A DNA stretch of 64,000 nucleotides from Serratia silvae (GCF_023282985.1 NZ_JAGQDC010000001.1:124001-188000); one strand, 5' to 3'; positions 1 through 8,784 are shown, numbered from the stretch's first letter. Translations and numbers: made by a program. The notes: a model not told the origin generated them from the sequence alone.

Positions 1-70
1 AGTGTTTGCCGAAATGAAAAACGTTTGTATCTCCATGGGGGATCACCCGATCCCACGTTGGGGAGTGTGA
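1..70 (+). CDS. hpaE: 5-carboxymethyl-2-hydroxymuconate semialdehyde dehydrogenase, C-terminal end only
   Basis: Only the last 22 codons are in the window, in the frame of base 2, ending at TGA 68-70. The peptide ends MGDHPIPRWGV, which matches my memory of the C-terminus of HpaE, the NAD-dependent dehydrogenase that oxidises the ring-cleavage semialdehyde made by HpaD. It lies directly upstream of hpaD, as in the E. coli W/C hpa operon, but here an ERIC element separates the two genes. The rest of the gene lies left of the window. Confidence 0.85.
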   Translation, partial: VFAEMKNVCISMGDHPIPRWGV

Positions 71-107
71 GATAGCTCCGTGCCCTTTAAAACAACAACC
101 AAGGACT

Positions 108-231
108 AGACCCATTAGATTTCGGACTGCAGCTAGGCGACAAGCTTGTTCATCCAGGAGCTTACTTTTAGTAAGTGACTGGGGTGAGCAAGTGCAGGTA
201 ACAACGCTGCAGTTCGAAAGAGGATGGGTAT
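108..231. repeat. ERIC element between hpaE and hpaD
   Basis: About 124 bp imperfect palindrome with the ERIC core (AGGAGCTTAC, then GTAAGTGACTGGGGTGAG) and outer arms cccattagatttcg / ttcgaaagaggatgggta. It fills the hpaE-hpaD gap. Its right end runs to within a few bases of the AGGAGG ribosome binding site of hpaD, so transcripts reading from hpaE carry the hairpin directly ahead of the hpaD start. Confidence 0.93.
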
Positions 232-241
232 AGGAGGACTT

Positions 242-1099
242 ATGGGTAAATTAGCTTTAGCTGCAAAGATCACACACGTTCCTTCGATGTACCTGTCTGA
301 ATTGCCCGGTGAACATCACGGCTGCCGTCAGGCGGCCATTGATGGCCACAAAGAGATCAGTGCCCGCTGCCGCGAAATGGGCGTCGATACCATCATCGTG
401 TTCGACACCCACTGGCTGGTGAACAGCGCCTACCACATCAACTGTAACTCGCATTTCAAAGGGGTTTACACCAGCAACGAGCTGCCGCACTTCATTCGTG
501 ACATGACCTATGAATACGACGGTAACCCGGAGCTGGGCCAGATGATTGCCGATGAAGCCCGCAAGCTTGGGGTACGTGCCAAGGCGCATGAGATCTCAAC
601 TCTGGAGCTGGAATACGGCACTCTGGTGCCGATGCGTTATATGAACAGCGATCGACACTTCAAGGTGATTTCTATTTCTGCTTTTTGCACCGTGCATGAT
701 TTTGCCGATAGCCGCCGTCTGGGCGAAGCGATCAAAACCGCGATTGAGCAATACGACGGCACCGTGGCGGTATTGGCCAGCGGCTCGTTGTCACACCGCT
801 TTATCGACGATCAGCGTGCCGAGCAGGGCATGAACAGCTACACCCGCCAGTTCGACCAGCAGATGGACGAACGGGTAGTGAAACTGTGGGAGGAAGGGCG
901 CTTCCGCGAGTTCTGCGAAATGCTGCCTGAGTACGCTGACTACTGCTACGGCGAAGGCAATATGCACGACACCGTGATGTTACTGGGCCTGCTGGGCTGG
1001 GATAAATATCAGGGCAAGGTGGAGTTTGTTACCCCGCTGTTTGCCAGTTCCGGAACCGGCCAGGTCAACGGCATATTCCCCCTTCCAGCCCAAGCGTGA
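242..1099 (+). CDS. hpaD: 3,4-dihydroxyphenylacetate 2,3-dioxygenase
   Basis: Extradiol ring-cleavage dioxygenase that opens homoprotocatechuate to 5-carboxymethyl-2-hydroxymuconate semialdehyde in the cytoplasm. The 285-residue product starts MGKLALAAKITHVPSM and is very close to E. coli HpaD along its length; it belongs to the LigB-type class III extradiol enzymes (family knowledge). The start is set at ATG 242, just after TAGGAGGA (231-238). An in-frame ATG at 224 is formed by the end of the upstream ERIC element and lacks a ribosome binding site. hpaF follows after 9 bp, consistent with one operon. Confidence 0.96.
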   Translation: MGKLALAAKITHVPSMYLSELPGEHHGCRQAAIDGHKEISARCREMGVDTIIVFDTHWLVNSAYHINCNSHFKGVYTSNELPHFIRDMTYEYDGNPELGQMIADEARKLGVRAKAHEISTLELEYGTLVPMRYMNSDRHFKVISISAFCTVHDFADSRRLGEAIKTAIEQYDGTVAVLASGSLSHRFIDDQRAEQGMNSYTRQFDQQMDERVVKLWEEGRFREFCEMLPEYADYCYGEGNMHDTVMLLGLLGWDKYQGKVEFVTPLFASSGTGQVNGIFPLPAQA

Positions 1100-1108
1100 G
1101 GACCCCAA

Positions 1109-1495
1109 ATGCCCCATTTTTACGCTGAATGTACCGATAACATCCGCCGGGAAGCGGATTTGCCCGCGCTGTTCGACAAGGTAAACCACGCGCTGGCGGA
1201 AACCGGCATCTTTCCGCTGGCTGGCATCCGTAGCCGTGCCATCTGGCTGGATACCTGGCAGATGGCCGACGGTAAGCAGAACTATGCCTTTGTGCATATG
1301 ACGCTGAAGATTGGCCACGGTCGCAGTCTGGAGAGCCGCCAACAGGTGGGCGAAATGCTGTTCATCCTGATCAAGGATCACTTTGCCGCGCTGATGGCCA
1401 AGCGCTATCTGGCCCTCTCTTTCACCATGGAAGAGCTGGATCCGGTGCTCAACTATAAGCAGAACAACGTCCATGCGCTGTTTAGCAAGGACTGA
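1109..1495 (+). CDS. hpaF: 5-carboxymethyl-2-hydroxymuconate delta-isomerase
   Basis: Isomerises 5-carboxymethyl-2-hydroxymuconate to 5-oxo-pent-3-ene-1,2,5-tricarboxylate in the homoprotocatechuate pathway. The 128-aa product begins MPHFYAE; the proline directly after the initiator methionine is the catalytic N-terminal base expected of the tautomerase-related superfamily. The ending KQNNVHALF matches E. coli HpaF (126 aa as I recall). It lies 9 bp after hpaD and 14 bp before hpaH, inside the operon. Confidence 0.95.
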   Translation: MPHFYAECTDNIRREADLPALFDKVNHALAETGIFPLAGIRSRAIWLDTWQMADGKQNYAFVHMTLKIGHGRSLESRQQVGEMLFILIKDHFAALMAKRYLALSFTMEELDPVLNYKQNNVHALFSKD

Positions 1496-1509
1496 ACAAG
1501 GGGTGGTAA

Positions 1510-2313
1510 ATGCTGGATAAAGACATACTGAGCCGAGCCGTGCAGCGCCTGCATCAGGCCGAGCAGAGCCGTGAACAGATCCGCGCGTTATCGCTGGATC
1601 ACCCGGAGATCACCATCGAAGATGCCTATGCTATCCAGCGTCAGTGGGTTGAGCTGAAGATCGCCGAAGGGCGCACTCTGAAGGGCCATAAGATCGGGTT
1701 GACCTCGCGTGCGATGCAGGTTAGCTCGCAGATCACCGAGCCGGACTACGGCGCGCTGCTGGATGACATGTTCTTTAACGACGGCAGCGACATTCCGATC
1801 GATCGCTTTATTGTGCCACGTGTCGAAGTGGAGCTGGCGTTTGTGCTGGCGAAGCCGCTGCGCGGGCCGAACTGCACGCTGTTTGATGTCTATAACGCTA
1901 CCGACTATGTGATCCCGGCGCTGGAGATCATTGACGCTCGCAGCCATAACGTCGATCCGCAAACCCAGCGGCCACGTAAGGTGTTCGACACCATTTCCGA
2001 CAATGCTGCCAACGCCGGTGTGGTGATGGGCGGCAGACCGATCAAGCCGGACGCGCTGGATCTGCGCTGGATCAGTGCCTTGCTGTATCGCAATGGCGTG
2101 ATTGAAGAGTCTGGCGTGGCGGCGGCGGTGCTCAATCATCCGGCCAACGGCGTGGCCTGGCTGGCGAACAAGCTGTCTCCGTATGACGTGGAGCTGGAGG
2201 CCGGGCAGATCATTCTTGGCGGCTCCTTTACCCGCCCGGTAGCGGCGCGGCGGGGCGATACCTTCCATGCCGACTATGGCCCGATGGGCTGCATCAGTTG
2301 CCGGTTTGTCTAA
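1510..2313 (+). CDS. hpaH: 2-oxo-hepta-3-ene-1,7-dioate hydratase
   Basis: Adds water across the double bond of 2-oxohept-3-enedioate (OHED), giving the substrate for HpaI. The 267-aa length is that of the MhpD/HpaH hydratase family. The metal-binding acidic residues known for HpaH align with E106 and E108 in the stretch [10 protein letters not shown] and E139 in [10 protein letters not shown]. The start ATG 1510 follows AAGGGGTGGTAA. The stop TAA (2311-2313) forms part of the TAAGGAGG ribosome binding site of hpaI, so the two are closely coupled. Confidence 0.95.
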   Translation: MLDKDILSRAVQRLHQAEQSREQIRALSLDHPEITIEDAYAIQRQWVELKIAEGRTLKGHKIGLTSRAMQVSSQITEPDYGALLDDMFFNDGSDIPIDRFIVPRVEVELAFVLAKPLRGPNCTLFDVYNATDYVIPALEIIDARSHNVDPQTQRPRKVFDTISDNAANAGVVMGGRPIKPDALDLRWISALLYRNGVIEESGVAAAVLNHPANGVAWLANKLSPYDVELEAGQIILGGSFTRPVAARRGDTFHADYGPMGCISCRFV

Positions 2314-2324
2314 GGAGGAACACC

Positions 2325-3119
2325 ATGTTAACCAATCATTTCAAACAGGCCCTACAGGAAAAACGTCCGCAGATCGGTCTGTGGCTGGGGCTGTGCAGCA
2401 GCTACAGCGCGGAACTGCTGGCCGGAGCCGGGTTCGACTGGCTGCTGATCGATGGCGAACACGCGCCTAATAATGTGCAAACGGTATTGGGCCAGCTGCA
2501 GGCGGTGGCGCCTTACCCCAGCCATCCGGTGGTGCGTCCGGCCTGGAACGATCCGGTGTTGATCAAGCAACTGCTGGACGTCGGTGCGCAAACCCTGTTG
2601 ATCCCGATGATCCAAAATGCCGAACAGGCGCAGGAGGCGGTGCGGGCCACCCGTTATCCACCCAACGGCATTCGCGGGGTCGGCAGTGCGCTGGCTCGCG
2701 CCTCGCGCTGGAACCGGGTGCCGAATTACCTGCATCTTGCCGACAGCCAGATGTGCGTGTTGGTGCAGATAGAAACCCGTGAGGCGGTAAAAAATCTGGA
2801 TGCCATCCTGGAGGTGGAAGGGGTCGACGGCGTCTTTATCGGCCCGGCGGATTTGAGTGCTGACATGGGCTTTGCCGGTAATCCGCAACATCCCGACGTG
2901 CAACGCACTATTGACGATGCTATTGCCCGCATCAGTGCCGCAGGCAAGGCACCGGGCATCCTGATGGCACAGCAGGAACTGGCACAGCACTATCTGGCAT
3001 CCGGCGCGCTGTTCGTTGCCGTTGGCGTGGATACCACCCTGCTGGTGCGGGCGGCAGACTCCCTGCTCAGCAGTTTCAAACAGGATAAACCGGCGGAGCA
3101 ATCCCAGAGCGTTTACTAA
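2325..3119 (+). CDS. hpaI: 4-hydroxy-2-oxoheptanedioate aldolase
   Basis: Class II metal-dependent aldolase that cleaves 4-hydroxy-2-oxoheptanedioate to pyruvate and succinate semialdehyde, the last pathway step. The 264-aa product shows the HpcH/HpaI signatures: the base-relay histidine in [10 protein letters not shown] (H46), the arginine in VVRPAWNDP, the metal-ligand Glu in VQIETREA and the Asp in [10 protein letters not shown]. Start ATG 2325 lies 5-6 bp after GGAGG. A longer TTG start at 2298 would overlap hpaH and was not chosen. Confidence 0.95.
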   Translation: MLTNHFKQALQEKRPQIGLWLGLCSSYSAELLAGAGFDWLLIDGEHAPNNVQTVLGQLQAVAPYPSHPVVRPAWNDPVLIKQLLDVGAQTLLIPMIQNAEQAQEAVRATRYPPNGIRGVGSALARASRWNRVPNYLHLADSQMCVLVQIETREAVKNLDAILEVEGVDGVFIGPADLSADMGFAGNPQHPDVQRTIDDAIARISAAGKAPGILMAQQELAQHYLASGALFVAVGVDTTLLVRAADSLLSSFKQDKPAEQSQSVY

Positions 3120-3130
3120 TCGGAGTCATC

Positions 3131-4501
3131 ATGAGCAACGTCGATTCGCTCAAGCCGTTGAACCCGGCAGAGCAACATAAAGCGTTAACCGCCACCGAGC
3201 AGTCGGTGATTAAAAAGTTATTTCGGCGCCTGATTATTTTCTTATTTGTGTTGTTTGTTTTCTCGTTCCTTGACCGTATCAACATCGGGTTTGCCGGTTT
3301 GACCATGAAGCAGGATCTCGGTCTTAGCTCCACCATGTTCGGCCTGGCGGCAACGCTGTTTTACGTCACCTACGTGATCTTCGGTATCCCCAGCAACATG
3401 ATGCTGAGCAGGGTGGGGGCACGGCGTTGGATCGCCACCATCATGGTGCTGTGGGGCATTGCTTCTACCTGCACCATGTTCGCCACTGGGCCAACCAGCT
3501 TGTACGTGCTGCGGATGATCGTCGGCATTACCGAAGCGGGCTTCCTGCCAGGGATCCTGGTGTATCTCACCTACTGGTTCCCGGCATTCTACCGCGCCCG
3601 GGCTAACGCGTTGTTTATGATTGCCATGCCGGTCACGATGGCGTTGGGTTCGCTGGTGTCCGGCTACATTCTGGCGCTGGACGGCATGATGAACCTGAAA
3701 GGTTGGCAATGGTTGTTCCTGCTGGAAGGCATCCCTTCGGTGATCCTCGGTGTGGTGGTGTGGTTCTATCTGGACGACACACCTGCCAAGGCCAAGTGGC
3801 TAACCGGCGAAGAGAAGGCCAGCCTGAAAGCGATGATGGAAGCCGACAAGCTGCAACTGGTGCAGCCGGAAGGGCCAAGCAGCCACCGGGCGTTGCAACA
3901 GCGCAGTCTATGGCGTGAAGTGCTGACACCGGTGGTGCTGATGTATACGCTGGCGTATTTCTGCCTCACCAATACCCTGAGTGCCATCAATATCTGGACG
4001 CCGCAGATCTTGCAGAGCTTCAACCAGAGCAGCAGTAACATCATGATCGGTTTTCTGGCGGCGATCCCACAAATTTGTACCATCGCCGGTATGATCTGGT
4101 GGAGTAAACGTTCGGATCGTCTGCAGGAGCGTAAATTCCACACCGCGCTACCTTATCTGTTTGCCGCGGCGGGTTGGCTGCTGGCCTCGGCAACCAATCA
4201 CAGCATGGTTCAACTGCTGGGGATCGTGATGGCTTCGGTTGGCTCGTTTACCGCGATGGCGATCTTCTGGACCACGCCGGATCAATCAATCAGCTTTGAA
4301 GCTCGAGCTGTGGGGATCGCGGTGATCAACGCCACGGGTAACATCGGCTCGGCGGTCAGCCCGCTGCTGATCGGCTGGTTCAAGGACGTGACCGGCAGCT
4401 TTAACTCCGGGCTATATTTTGTCTCGGCGTTGCTGATTATCGGGGCCGTGCTGGTATGGCGTATTCCGATGAAGGATTCACGCCCACGGGCTACGCCATA
4501 A
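3131..4501 (+). CDS. hpaX: 4-hydroxyphenylacetate permease, MFS ACS family
   Basis: Inner-membrane major facilitator of 456 aa, close to the 458 aa of E. coli HpaX, with the usual two six-helix halves around a hydrophilic loop near residues 220-260. The first helix holds the anion:cation symporter pattern FLDRINIGFAG. It probably imports 4-hydroxyphenylacetate or related aromatics by proton symport. It starts 11 bp after hpaI and is followed by the regulator hpaA, the same order as in the E. coli hpa cluster. Confidence 0.92.
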   Translation: MSNVDSLKPLNPAEQHKALTATEQSVIKKLFRRLIIFLFVLFVFSFLDRINIGFAGLTMKQDLGLSSTMFGLAATLFYVTYVIFGIPSNMMLSRVGARRWIATIMVLWGIASTCTMFATGPTSLYVLRMIVGITEAGFLPGILVYLTYWFPAFYRARANALFMIAMPVTMALGSLVSGYILALDGMMNLKGWQWLFLLEGIPSVILGVVVWFYLDDTPAKAKWLTGEEKASLKAMMEADKLQLVQPEGPSSHRALQQRSLWREVLTPVVLMYTLAYFCLTNTLSAINIWTPQILQSFNQSSSNIMIGFLAAIPQICTIAGMIWWSKRSDRLQERKFHTALPYLFAAAGWLLASATNHSMVQLLGIVMASVGSFTAMAIFWTTPDQSISFEARAVGIAVINATGNIGSAVSPLLIGWFKDVTGSFNSGLYFVSALLIIGAVLVWRIPMKDSRPRATP

Positions 4502-4579
4502 ACTTTGGATACTGCCACCCTCTATGGGAGAGGGGCGGGGTGGGGGGATTTCCTTCTCTTACTTTCACCGGAGGACGAC

Positions 4580-5476
4580 GTGCAGAAAAGTACCGGCTTT
4601 ATCGCCAATATCGATATTGGCAAAGAGTATGACGCGCGTTATGCCGCTGATGAGGTGCACTACGAAACCTTTGCCGGGCTGGCGGCATTTTTTGGCCGGG
4701 ATATGCAGGTGCACTGGCATGACCGTTTCTTCCAACTGCATTATCTGGCCACCGGCAGGATAGAGCTTCAGTTGGACGATCAGCACTATTCGGTGCAGGC
4801 TCCGCTGTTTATCCTTACCCCTCCCTCGGTGCCACATGCCTTTTTCACCGAGCCGGACAGCGACGGCCACGTGTTAACGGTGCGCCAGGAACTGATCTGG
4901 CCGTTGCTGGAACGCCTGTATCCGGGCAGCAATCTGGCGCTGGATATGCCGGGGATTTGCCTTTCGCTGGCCGCAGTGCCACAGGAGTTGGCCGCGCTTG
5001 GGCATTATTGGCAACTGATCGCCCGAGAGTTTAGCCAAAAGATGGCCGGGCGCGAGCAGACGCTGGCATTGCTGGCCCAGGCAGTCTTCACGCTGATGTT
5101 GCGCAATACCTCATTGGATGACAAGGCCGCCAGCGGCGTGCGCGGCGAACTGAAGCTGTTCCAGCGTTTTAACAAGATGGTGGACGAGCGTTTCCGCGAT
5201 CACCTGTCGGTACCGGAATATGCCCAGTCGTTGGGGGTGACGGAATCACGCCTCAACGACCTGTGCCGCCGCTTTGCCAACCGGCCACCCAAACGGCTGA
5301 TCTTTGATCGCTTGTTGCGTGAGGCCAAACGGCTGCTGTTGTTCAGTGCTTGCACGGTGCATGAAACGGCTTACAGCCTGGGGTTCAAAGATCCCGCCTA
5401 TTTCGCTCGCTTCTTCAATCGGCTGGAAGGTTGTTCGCCTTCCGCCTATCGCGCTACACAACACATGCTGTCGTAA
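4580..5476 (+). CDS. hpaA: AraC/XylS-type regulator of 4-hydroxyphenylacetate catabolism
   Basis: 298-aa AraC-family protein. An N-terminal cupin-like sensing domain contains HWHDRFFQLHYL and the stretch ILTPPSVPHAF, close to E. coli HpaA. The C-terminal double helix-turn-helix covers about residues 190-290, ending AYFARFFNRLEGCSPSAYR. In E. coli HpaA activates hpaBC in response to 4-HPA. The chosen start is GTG 4580, 5-6 bp after CCGGAGGACGAC; an upstream TTG at 4505 has no ribosome binding site. Here hpaBC is not downstream, so its targets must lie elsewhere or upstream. Confidence 0.9.
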   Translation: MQKSTGFIANIDIGKEYDARYAADEVHYETFAGLAAFFGRDMQVHWHDRFFQLHYLATGRIELQLDDQHYSVQAPLFILTPPSVPHAFFTEPDSDGHVLTVRQELIWPLLERLYPGSNLALDMPGICLSLAAVPQELAALGHYWQLIAREFSQKMAGREQTLALLAQAVFTLMLRNTSLDDKAASGVRGELKLFQRFNKMVDERFRDHLSVPEYAQSLGVTESRLNDLCRRFANRPPKRLIFDRLLREAKRLLLFSACTVHETAYSLGFKDPAYFARFFNRLEGCSPSAYRATQHMLS

Positions 5477-5487
5477 CCAGGAACGGG

Positions 5488-6630
5488 TCAGCCTTTGTTA
5501 GCCACCAAATCCGCGACCAGCCGGTTGACCGGATCGCTCATATTGGTGAACTTGGTCAACTCCGAGCGGGTAACGACCACGAACACGCCGATATTTTGCT
5601 GTGGTACCATCGCCATATAGGTGATAAAGCCGCCGCCACCGCCGGTTTTCTGGATGATCCCCGGCAGGCCGTCTTTCGGTGCCATGTACACCCAGCCCAG
5701 CCCTAAAGCAGAGGCGTCACCCGGCACGTCCATCCCTTTCAACGACACCAGATCCTGGCGTTGGAAATACATGGTTTGTTCGCTCAAGGCCGTTGGCTTG
5801 CGCGAGCCGCTAACGTTGGAGGAGAGGAACTGCTGCATCCAGCGCTGCATATCGCGCGGCGTCGAGTAAACGCCACCGCTGCCACTGGCGGCCGTAGTGT
5901 CGCGGCAGGCGCTTGGCCCAGAGGCGGCCACCATCAGGCGTGAGCACTGTTCGGCACTCGGCGTCAGCGTGGTATCAACCATCCCCAGCGGGCCAGTGAC
6001 TTTCTCACGCAGCAAGGCGTTATAAGGTTTGCCAGCGGCGCGTGACAGCGCATCGGCCAATAGATCGTAGGCCAGGTTGGAGTAGGCCGCCCGCACGCCC
6101 GGTGGCACGGTAATGGTGGCATGGGCCAACCACTGCCAGCGCTGTGCCTTGGTGGGCCAGGTAAACACTGGTGTTTTTGGCGGTTTCTTGCCGAGTTGCT
6201 CACGCGGCAGGGCGCTGGTGTGCGTTGCCAGGTTCAGCAAGGTAATCGGCTGGCGTGAATTGTAGGCAGGGACGATGGCCCCTTTAGGAGCATATTTGCG
6301 CAGCGGATCGGTGAGTTTGACCTTACCTTCCGCCGCCATTTTAACCATCACTTCGCTGGTCATCAGCTTGGTGATGGAGGCGATGCGGATCAGAGAATCT
6401 GGCCTTGGACGCAGGTCGTTGCCCGGTTTGGTATCGCCAAAACTGCGGTTAACCACCTGATTATTATCGATAACTACCAGCGCCATACCGGTTGCGCCGC
6501 TGTTATAGAAGATATGTTCGGCATACTGATCGACAATCTGTGAGGTCAGCTGTGCGTCAGCCGCCTGGCTGGCCAACGGCGCGGTACACAGGCCTAGCGC
6601 CAGCAATAACGTGGAGAGTGAGGTCTTCAA
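5488..6630 (-). CDS. ampH: penicillin-binding protein AmpH, DD-carboxypeptidase/endopeptidase
   Basis: 380-aa secreted serine hydrolase of the class C beta-lactamase fold. A signal peptide ends near ASQAADA (about residue 24). The three active-site motifs are S85-I-T-K88, Y183-S-N185 and K328-T-G-G331. The sequence follows E. coli AmpH (385 aa) closely, including GSGATGMALVVID and GLGWVYMAPKDG, so a periplasmic peptidoglycan-remodelling role with weak beta-lactam binding is likelier than true AmpC resistance. It converges on hpaA, with only 11 bp between the stops. Confidence 0.9.
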   Translation of the reverse strand: MKTSLSTLLLALGLCTAPLASQAADAQLTSQIVDQYAEHIFYNSGATGMALVVIDNNQVVNRSFGDTKPGNDLRPRPDSLIRIASITKLMTSEVMVKMAAEGKVKLTDPLRKYAPKGAIVPAYNSRQPITLLNLATHTSALPREQLGKKPPKTPVFTWPTKAQRWQWLAHATITVPPGVRAAYSNLAYDLLADALSRAAGKPYNALLREKVTGPLGMVDTTLTPSAEQCSRLMVAASGPSACRDTTAASGSGGVYSTPRDMQRWMQQFLSSNVSGSRKPTALSEQTMYFQRQDLVSLKGMDVPGDASALGLGWVYMAPKDGLPGIIQKTGGGGGFITYMAMVPQQNIGVFVVVTRSELTKFTNMSDPVNRLVADLVANKG

Positions 6631-6744
6631 CGGTCGTGTTCCATATAAAAATGTGGCAGGGAAGGCGTCAATTGTCCGCTAGTGTAATGCGCTACGGCGC
6701 GATTGGCATGTGATAAAAGTGGCGACAGGTAAAAGTTTTTCCCC

Positions 6745-6768
6745 TTTCCCCTTCCGGCGAAGGGGAAA
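6745..6768 (-). terminator. stem-loop downstream of the diguanylate cyclase gene
   Basis: Perfect 10-bp stem TTTCCCCTTC / GAAGGGGAAA with a CGGC loop, a few bases past the stop of the minus-strand gene at 6772. The T-tract on the minus side is weak, so it may be a stabilising 3' hairpin rather than an efficient terminator. Confidence 0.5.
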
Positions 6769-6771
6769 AGA

Positions 6772-7842
6772 TCAGGCGACGGGTTGCGGGTGGGAGGCAA
6801 GCTGGATATTGTTGCGGCCACTGTTTTTGGCCCGGTACAGCGCGGCGTCGGCGGCGCAGATCGCAGAGTTGATATCCAGCTTATCCAGCGCAGAAATCCC
6901 GGCACTTAACGTAACCTTGGTTGTCTCCTGCGTGTGGAAACGATGAGAGATGGTCAATTCCTGTACGCATTGGCGCACCTTTTCCGCTAGATAAGCCGCG
7001 TAGTCTTCACCGACGTTGGTCAGCAGTACCAAAAACTCTTCTCCGCCATAACGTACCACGATATCCCGTGAGCGTACCGCATCCCGGATGGTCGCTGCCA
7101 CTTGGACTAGTGCTTGATCGCCCAGAGTATGGCCGTAGCGATCGTTGTAGGCCTTGAAGTGGTCGATATCGAGTAGCAGCACAAAGTGGTGGCTCGAGGT
7201 CGGCGAGAACAACTGATCCAGTTTGCTCTCCAGCCCACGGCGGTTATACAGGCCGGTTAGCGGATCGATCATGCTCAGGTCGCTGAACTTATCCCGTTCG
7301 TGGTACAGGTTGGCCACCAGATGTTGGGTAAACATTTCGCTGCGCTTCAACAGCAAATGACGCACCGAGAAAGCAATGATCGGCAGCAGGGTGGTGAACA
7401 GAATACGCATGGTGTTATGCATGTCGTCCAGCCACAGGATTATCAGCGCCGAGGGTACGGCGTGCAGGCAGAAGGCCAGCAGGTTATCCGTCAGCGAGAT
7501 CGCACTGATAAAGAAAATGCTGAACAGGCTGATCAGCAGAAAGCCGTGGTTGTCACTGGCGGTAAGCTGACTCTTGCAATGGATGTGCACCGCCCATAGC
7601 AGCCCAAGGGTGATGGCGAGCAGGTTGAGCCTTTGGACGTAGTGGCGGGGCGAATACAGCGTAAATAGCATGGCCGCCAGGCAAATCGGCGGAATGCAGA
7701 TTAGCGGCAGCGTGAAGGCCGGAGTCTTTTTAAAAGGCACGAATAAAGTAAAAATGGCAGAGGCTGCATTCATCAACAAGAAAAGAAACAGGGATAAGCG
7801 CTGTTTGCTGGTTTGCAGTTGCTGATAAGAACGCGAGTTCAT
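6772..7842 (-). CDS. membrane-bound diguanylate cyclase (GGDEF)
   Basis: Makes c-di-GMP from two GTP. The product is 356 aa from ATG 7842, or 380 aa from TTG 7914. The N-terminal half is hydrophobic with about six membrane segments (from LSLFLFLLMNAAS to AFSVRHLLL), forming a membrane sensor. The C-terminal half is a GGDEF domain with LTGLYNRRGLE, LLDIDHFKAYND and the active-site RYGGEEF. An RSRD motif five residues before GGEEF is a product-inhibition I-site. In Salmonella a GGDEF protein (STM4551) also lies by the leu tRNAs, so this may be its counterpart. ATG 7842 is preferred because the longer start is TTG. Confidence 0.85.
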   Translation of the reverse strand: MNSRSYQQLQTSKQRLSLFLFLLMNAASAIFTLFVPFKKTPAFTLPLICIPPICLAAMLFTLYSPRHYVQRLNLLAITLGLLWAVHIHCKSQLTASDNHGFLLISLFSIFFISAISLTDNLLAFCLHAVPSALIILWLDDMHNTMRILFTTLLPIIAFSVRHLLLKRSEMFTQHLVANLYHERDKFSDLSMIDPLTGLYNRRGLESKLDQLFSPTSSHHFVLLLDIDHFKAYNDRYGHTLGDQALVQVAATIRDAVRSRDIVVRYGGEEFLVLLTNVGEDYAAYLAEKVRQCVQELTISHRFHTQETTKVTLSAGISALDKLDINSAICAADAALYRAKNSGRNNIQLASHPQPVA

Positions 7843-8080
7843 ACGGGGATCACTCTTTACCAATGGGGCCGGTCGAAGGAAAAATGTTAGACAACGCCTG
7901 CTGAATAATTCCAATCCGTTATTATTAATAGACTATAAATACTAGGAATTTTCTTATGTGAAGCTAACATTTTTACCGCAGGCTGTCATCCGCGTTCAGC
8001 CGGATCTTGAAAAGAGTGCGAGCTCAAAAAAAGTGTTATATGATATTGGTTATCATTATCACTTAAAGGGTGGGGTTATC

Positions 8081-8365
8081 ATGTTAGCAGCCATGGTTAC
8101 CGCTTGTGGGTTATGGGGCATCAGTTGGTGCCTGGGGAATAGGCTTGCCAGCGCCTGGGGTGTGTTGCTGCCCTGTGCCCTGATGCCATTTCTGGCGCTG
8201 ATCGACCTGAATATGATGCAACTGCGTACCCTGATCGTGGTTGCCATGCTGGCCACGCTGGTGATGCTGTTTAACAGCCGCTGGCGTCATTACCTGTTAC
8301 TTCCCTCCTGCATGGCTCTGGCCGGTGGTCTGGCCGCAATCAGCCTGCATTTCAGCTTTAATTGA
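8081..8365 (+). CDS. small inner-membrane protein, DUF1435-like
   Basis: 94-aa, almost wholly hydrophobic protein with about three membrane helices, carrying LACALMPFLALIDL-like and LLPSCMALAGGL stretches that resemble the enterobacterial DUF1435 small membrane proteins. This assignment is from memory. ATG 8081 follows GGGTGGGG at a good distance. The frame is open back to GTG 7958, but the added residues are polar and have no ribosome binding site. It is divergent from the diguanylate cyclase, matching a Salmonella neighbourhood by the leu tRNAs. Function unknown. Confidence 0.6.
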   Translation: MLAAMVTACGLWGISWCLGNRLASAWGVLLPCALMPFLALIDLNMMQLRTLIVVAMLATLVMLFNSRWRHYLLLPSCMALAGGLAAISLHFSFN

Positions 8366-8372
8366 AACGACA

Positions 8373-8393
8373 AAATCACGCCTGGGCGTGTTG
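8373..8393 (-). terminator. terminator of the tRNA-Leu operon
   Basis: On the minus strand CACGCC-CA-GGCGTG is followed by ATTTTG, 50-70 bp after the last tRNA. On the plus strand the same hairpin sits just past the DUF1435-like stop and is followed by a GTTTTTC tract, so it may serve both directions. Confidence 0.5.
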
Positions 8394-8445
8394 GCGTTTT
8401 TCAGTGAGTTTTAATGCAGGAACAGCCAGAAGAGAACCCATCAAG

Positions 8446-8532
8446 TGGTGCGAAGAGAGGGACTTGAACCCTCACGTCCGTAAGAACACTAACACCTGAA
8501 GCTAGCGCGTCTACCAATTCCGCCACCTTCGC
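8446..8532 (-). tRNA. leuV: tRNA-Leu(CAG), third of three
   Basis: 87-nt class II tRNA including an encoded CCA. On the minus strand it reads GCGAAGGTGGCGGAATTGG at the 5' end, has the loop TTCAGGT with anticodon CAG, a long variable arm and TTCAAGTC in the T-loop, and ends TCGCACCA. The variable-arm stem is GTTC/GGAC, with a G-U wobble. The symbol is by family only: E. coli has leuV, leuP and leuQ here. Confidence 0.96.
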
Positions 8533-8575
8533 ACAGTCTGATGTGTTGCTTTGATGTTGATTTATATCACCAGCT

Positions 8576-8662
8576 TGGTGCGAAGAGAGGGACTTGAACC
8601 CTCACGTCCGTAAGAACACTAACACCTGAAGCTAGCGCGTCTACCAATTCCGCCACCTTCGC
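8576..8662 (-). tRNA. leuP: tRNA-Leu(CAG), second of three
   Basis: Identical in the mature part to the copy at 8446-8532, including the GTTC/GGAC variable arm and the encoded CCA. Spacing to its neighbours is 43 and 35 bp, consistent with processing from one transcript. The assignment of leuP within the trio is positional. Confidence 0.96.
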
Positions 8663-8697
8663 ATTCGATGCTGTGCAATATAAATCATGTGGTTATT

Positions 8698-8784
8698 TGG
8701 TGCGAAGAGAGGGACTTGAACCCTCACGTCCGTAAGGACACTAACACCTGAAGCTAGCGCGTCTACCAATTCCGCCACCTTCGC
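8698..8784 (-). tRNA. leuQ: tRNA-Leu(CAG), promoter-proximal copy
   Basis: Same 87-nt tRNA-Leu with anticodon CAG. It differs from the other two by one base in the variable arm (GTCC instead of GTTC), giving a fully Watson-Crick GTCC/GGAC stem. It is nearest to the promoter at 8826-8853. The symbol is positional. Confidence 0.96.

Noticed and set aside
224-241. ATG 224 as hpaD start
   Set aside because: It lies in the ERIC end, has no ribosome binding site, and TAGGAGGA serves ATG 242.
5488-6630. AmpC cephalosporinase
   Set aside because: Motifs fit class C enzymes generally, but the whole sequence follows AmpH, and no ampR is adjacent.
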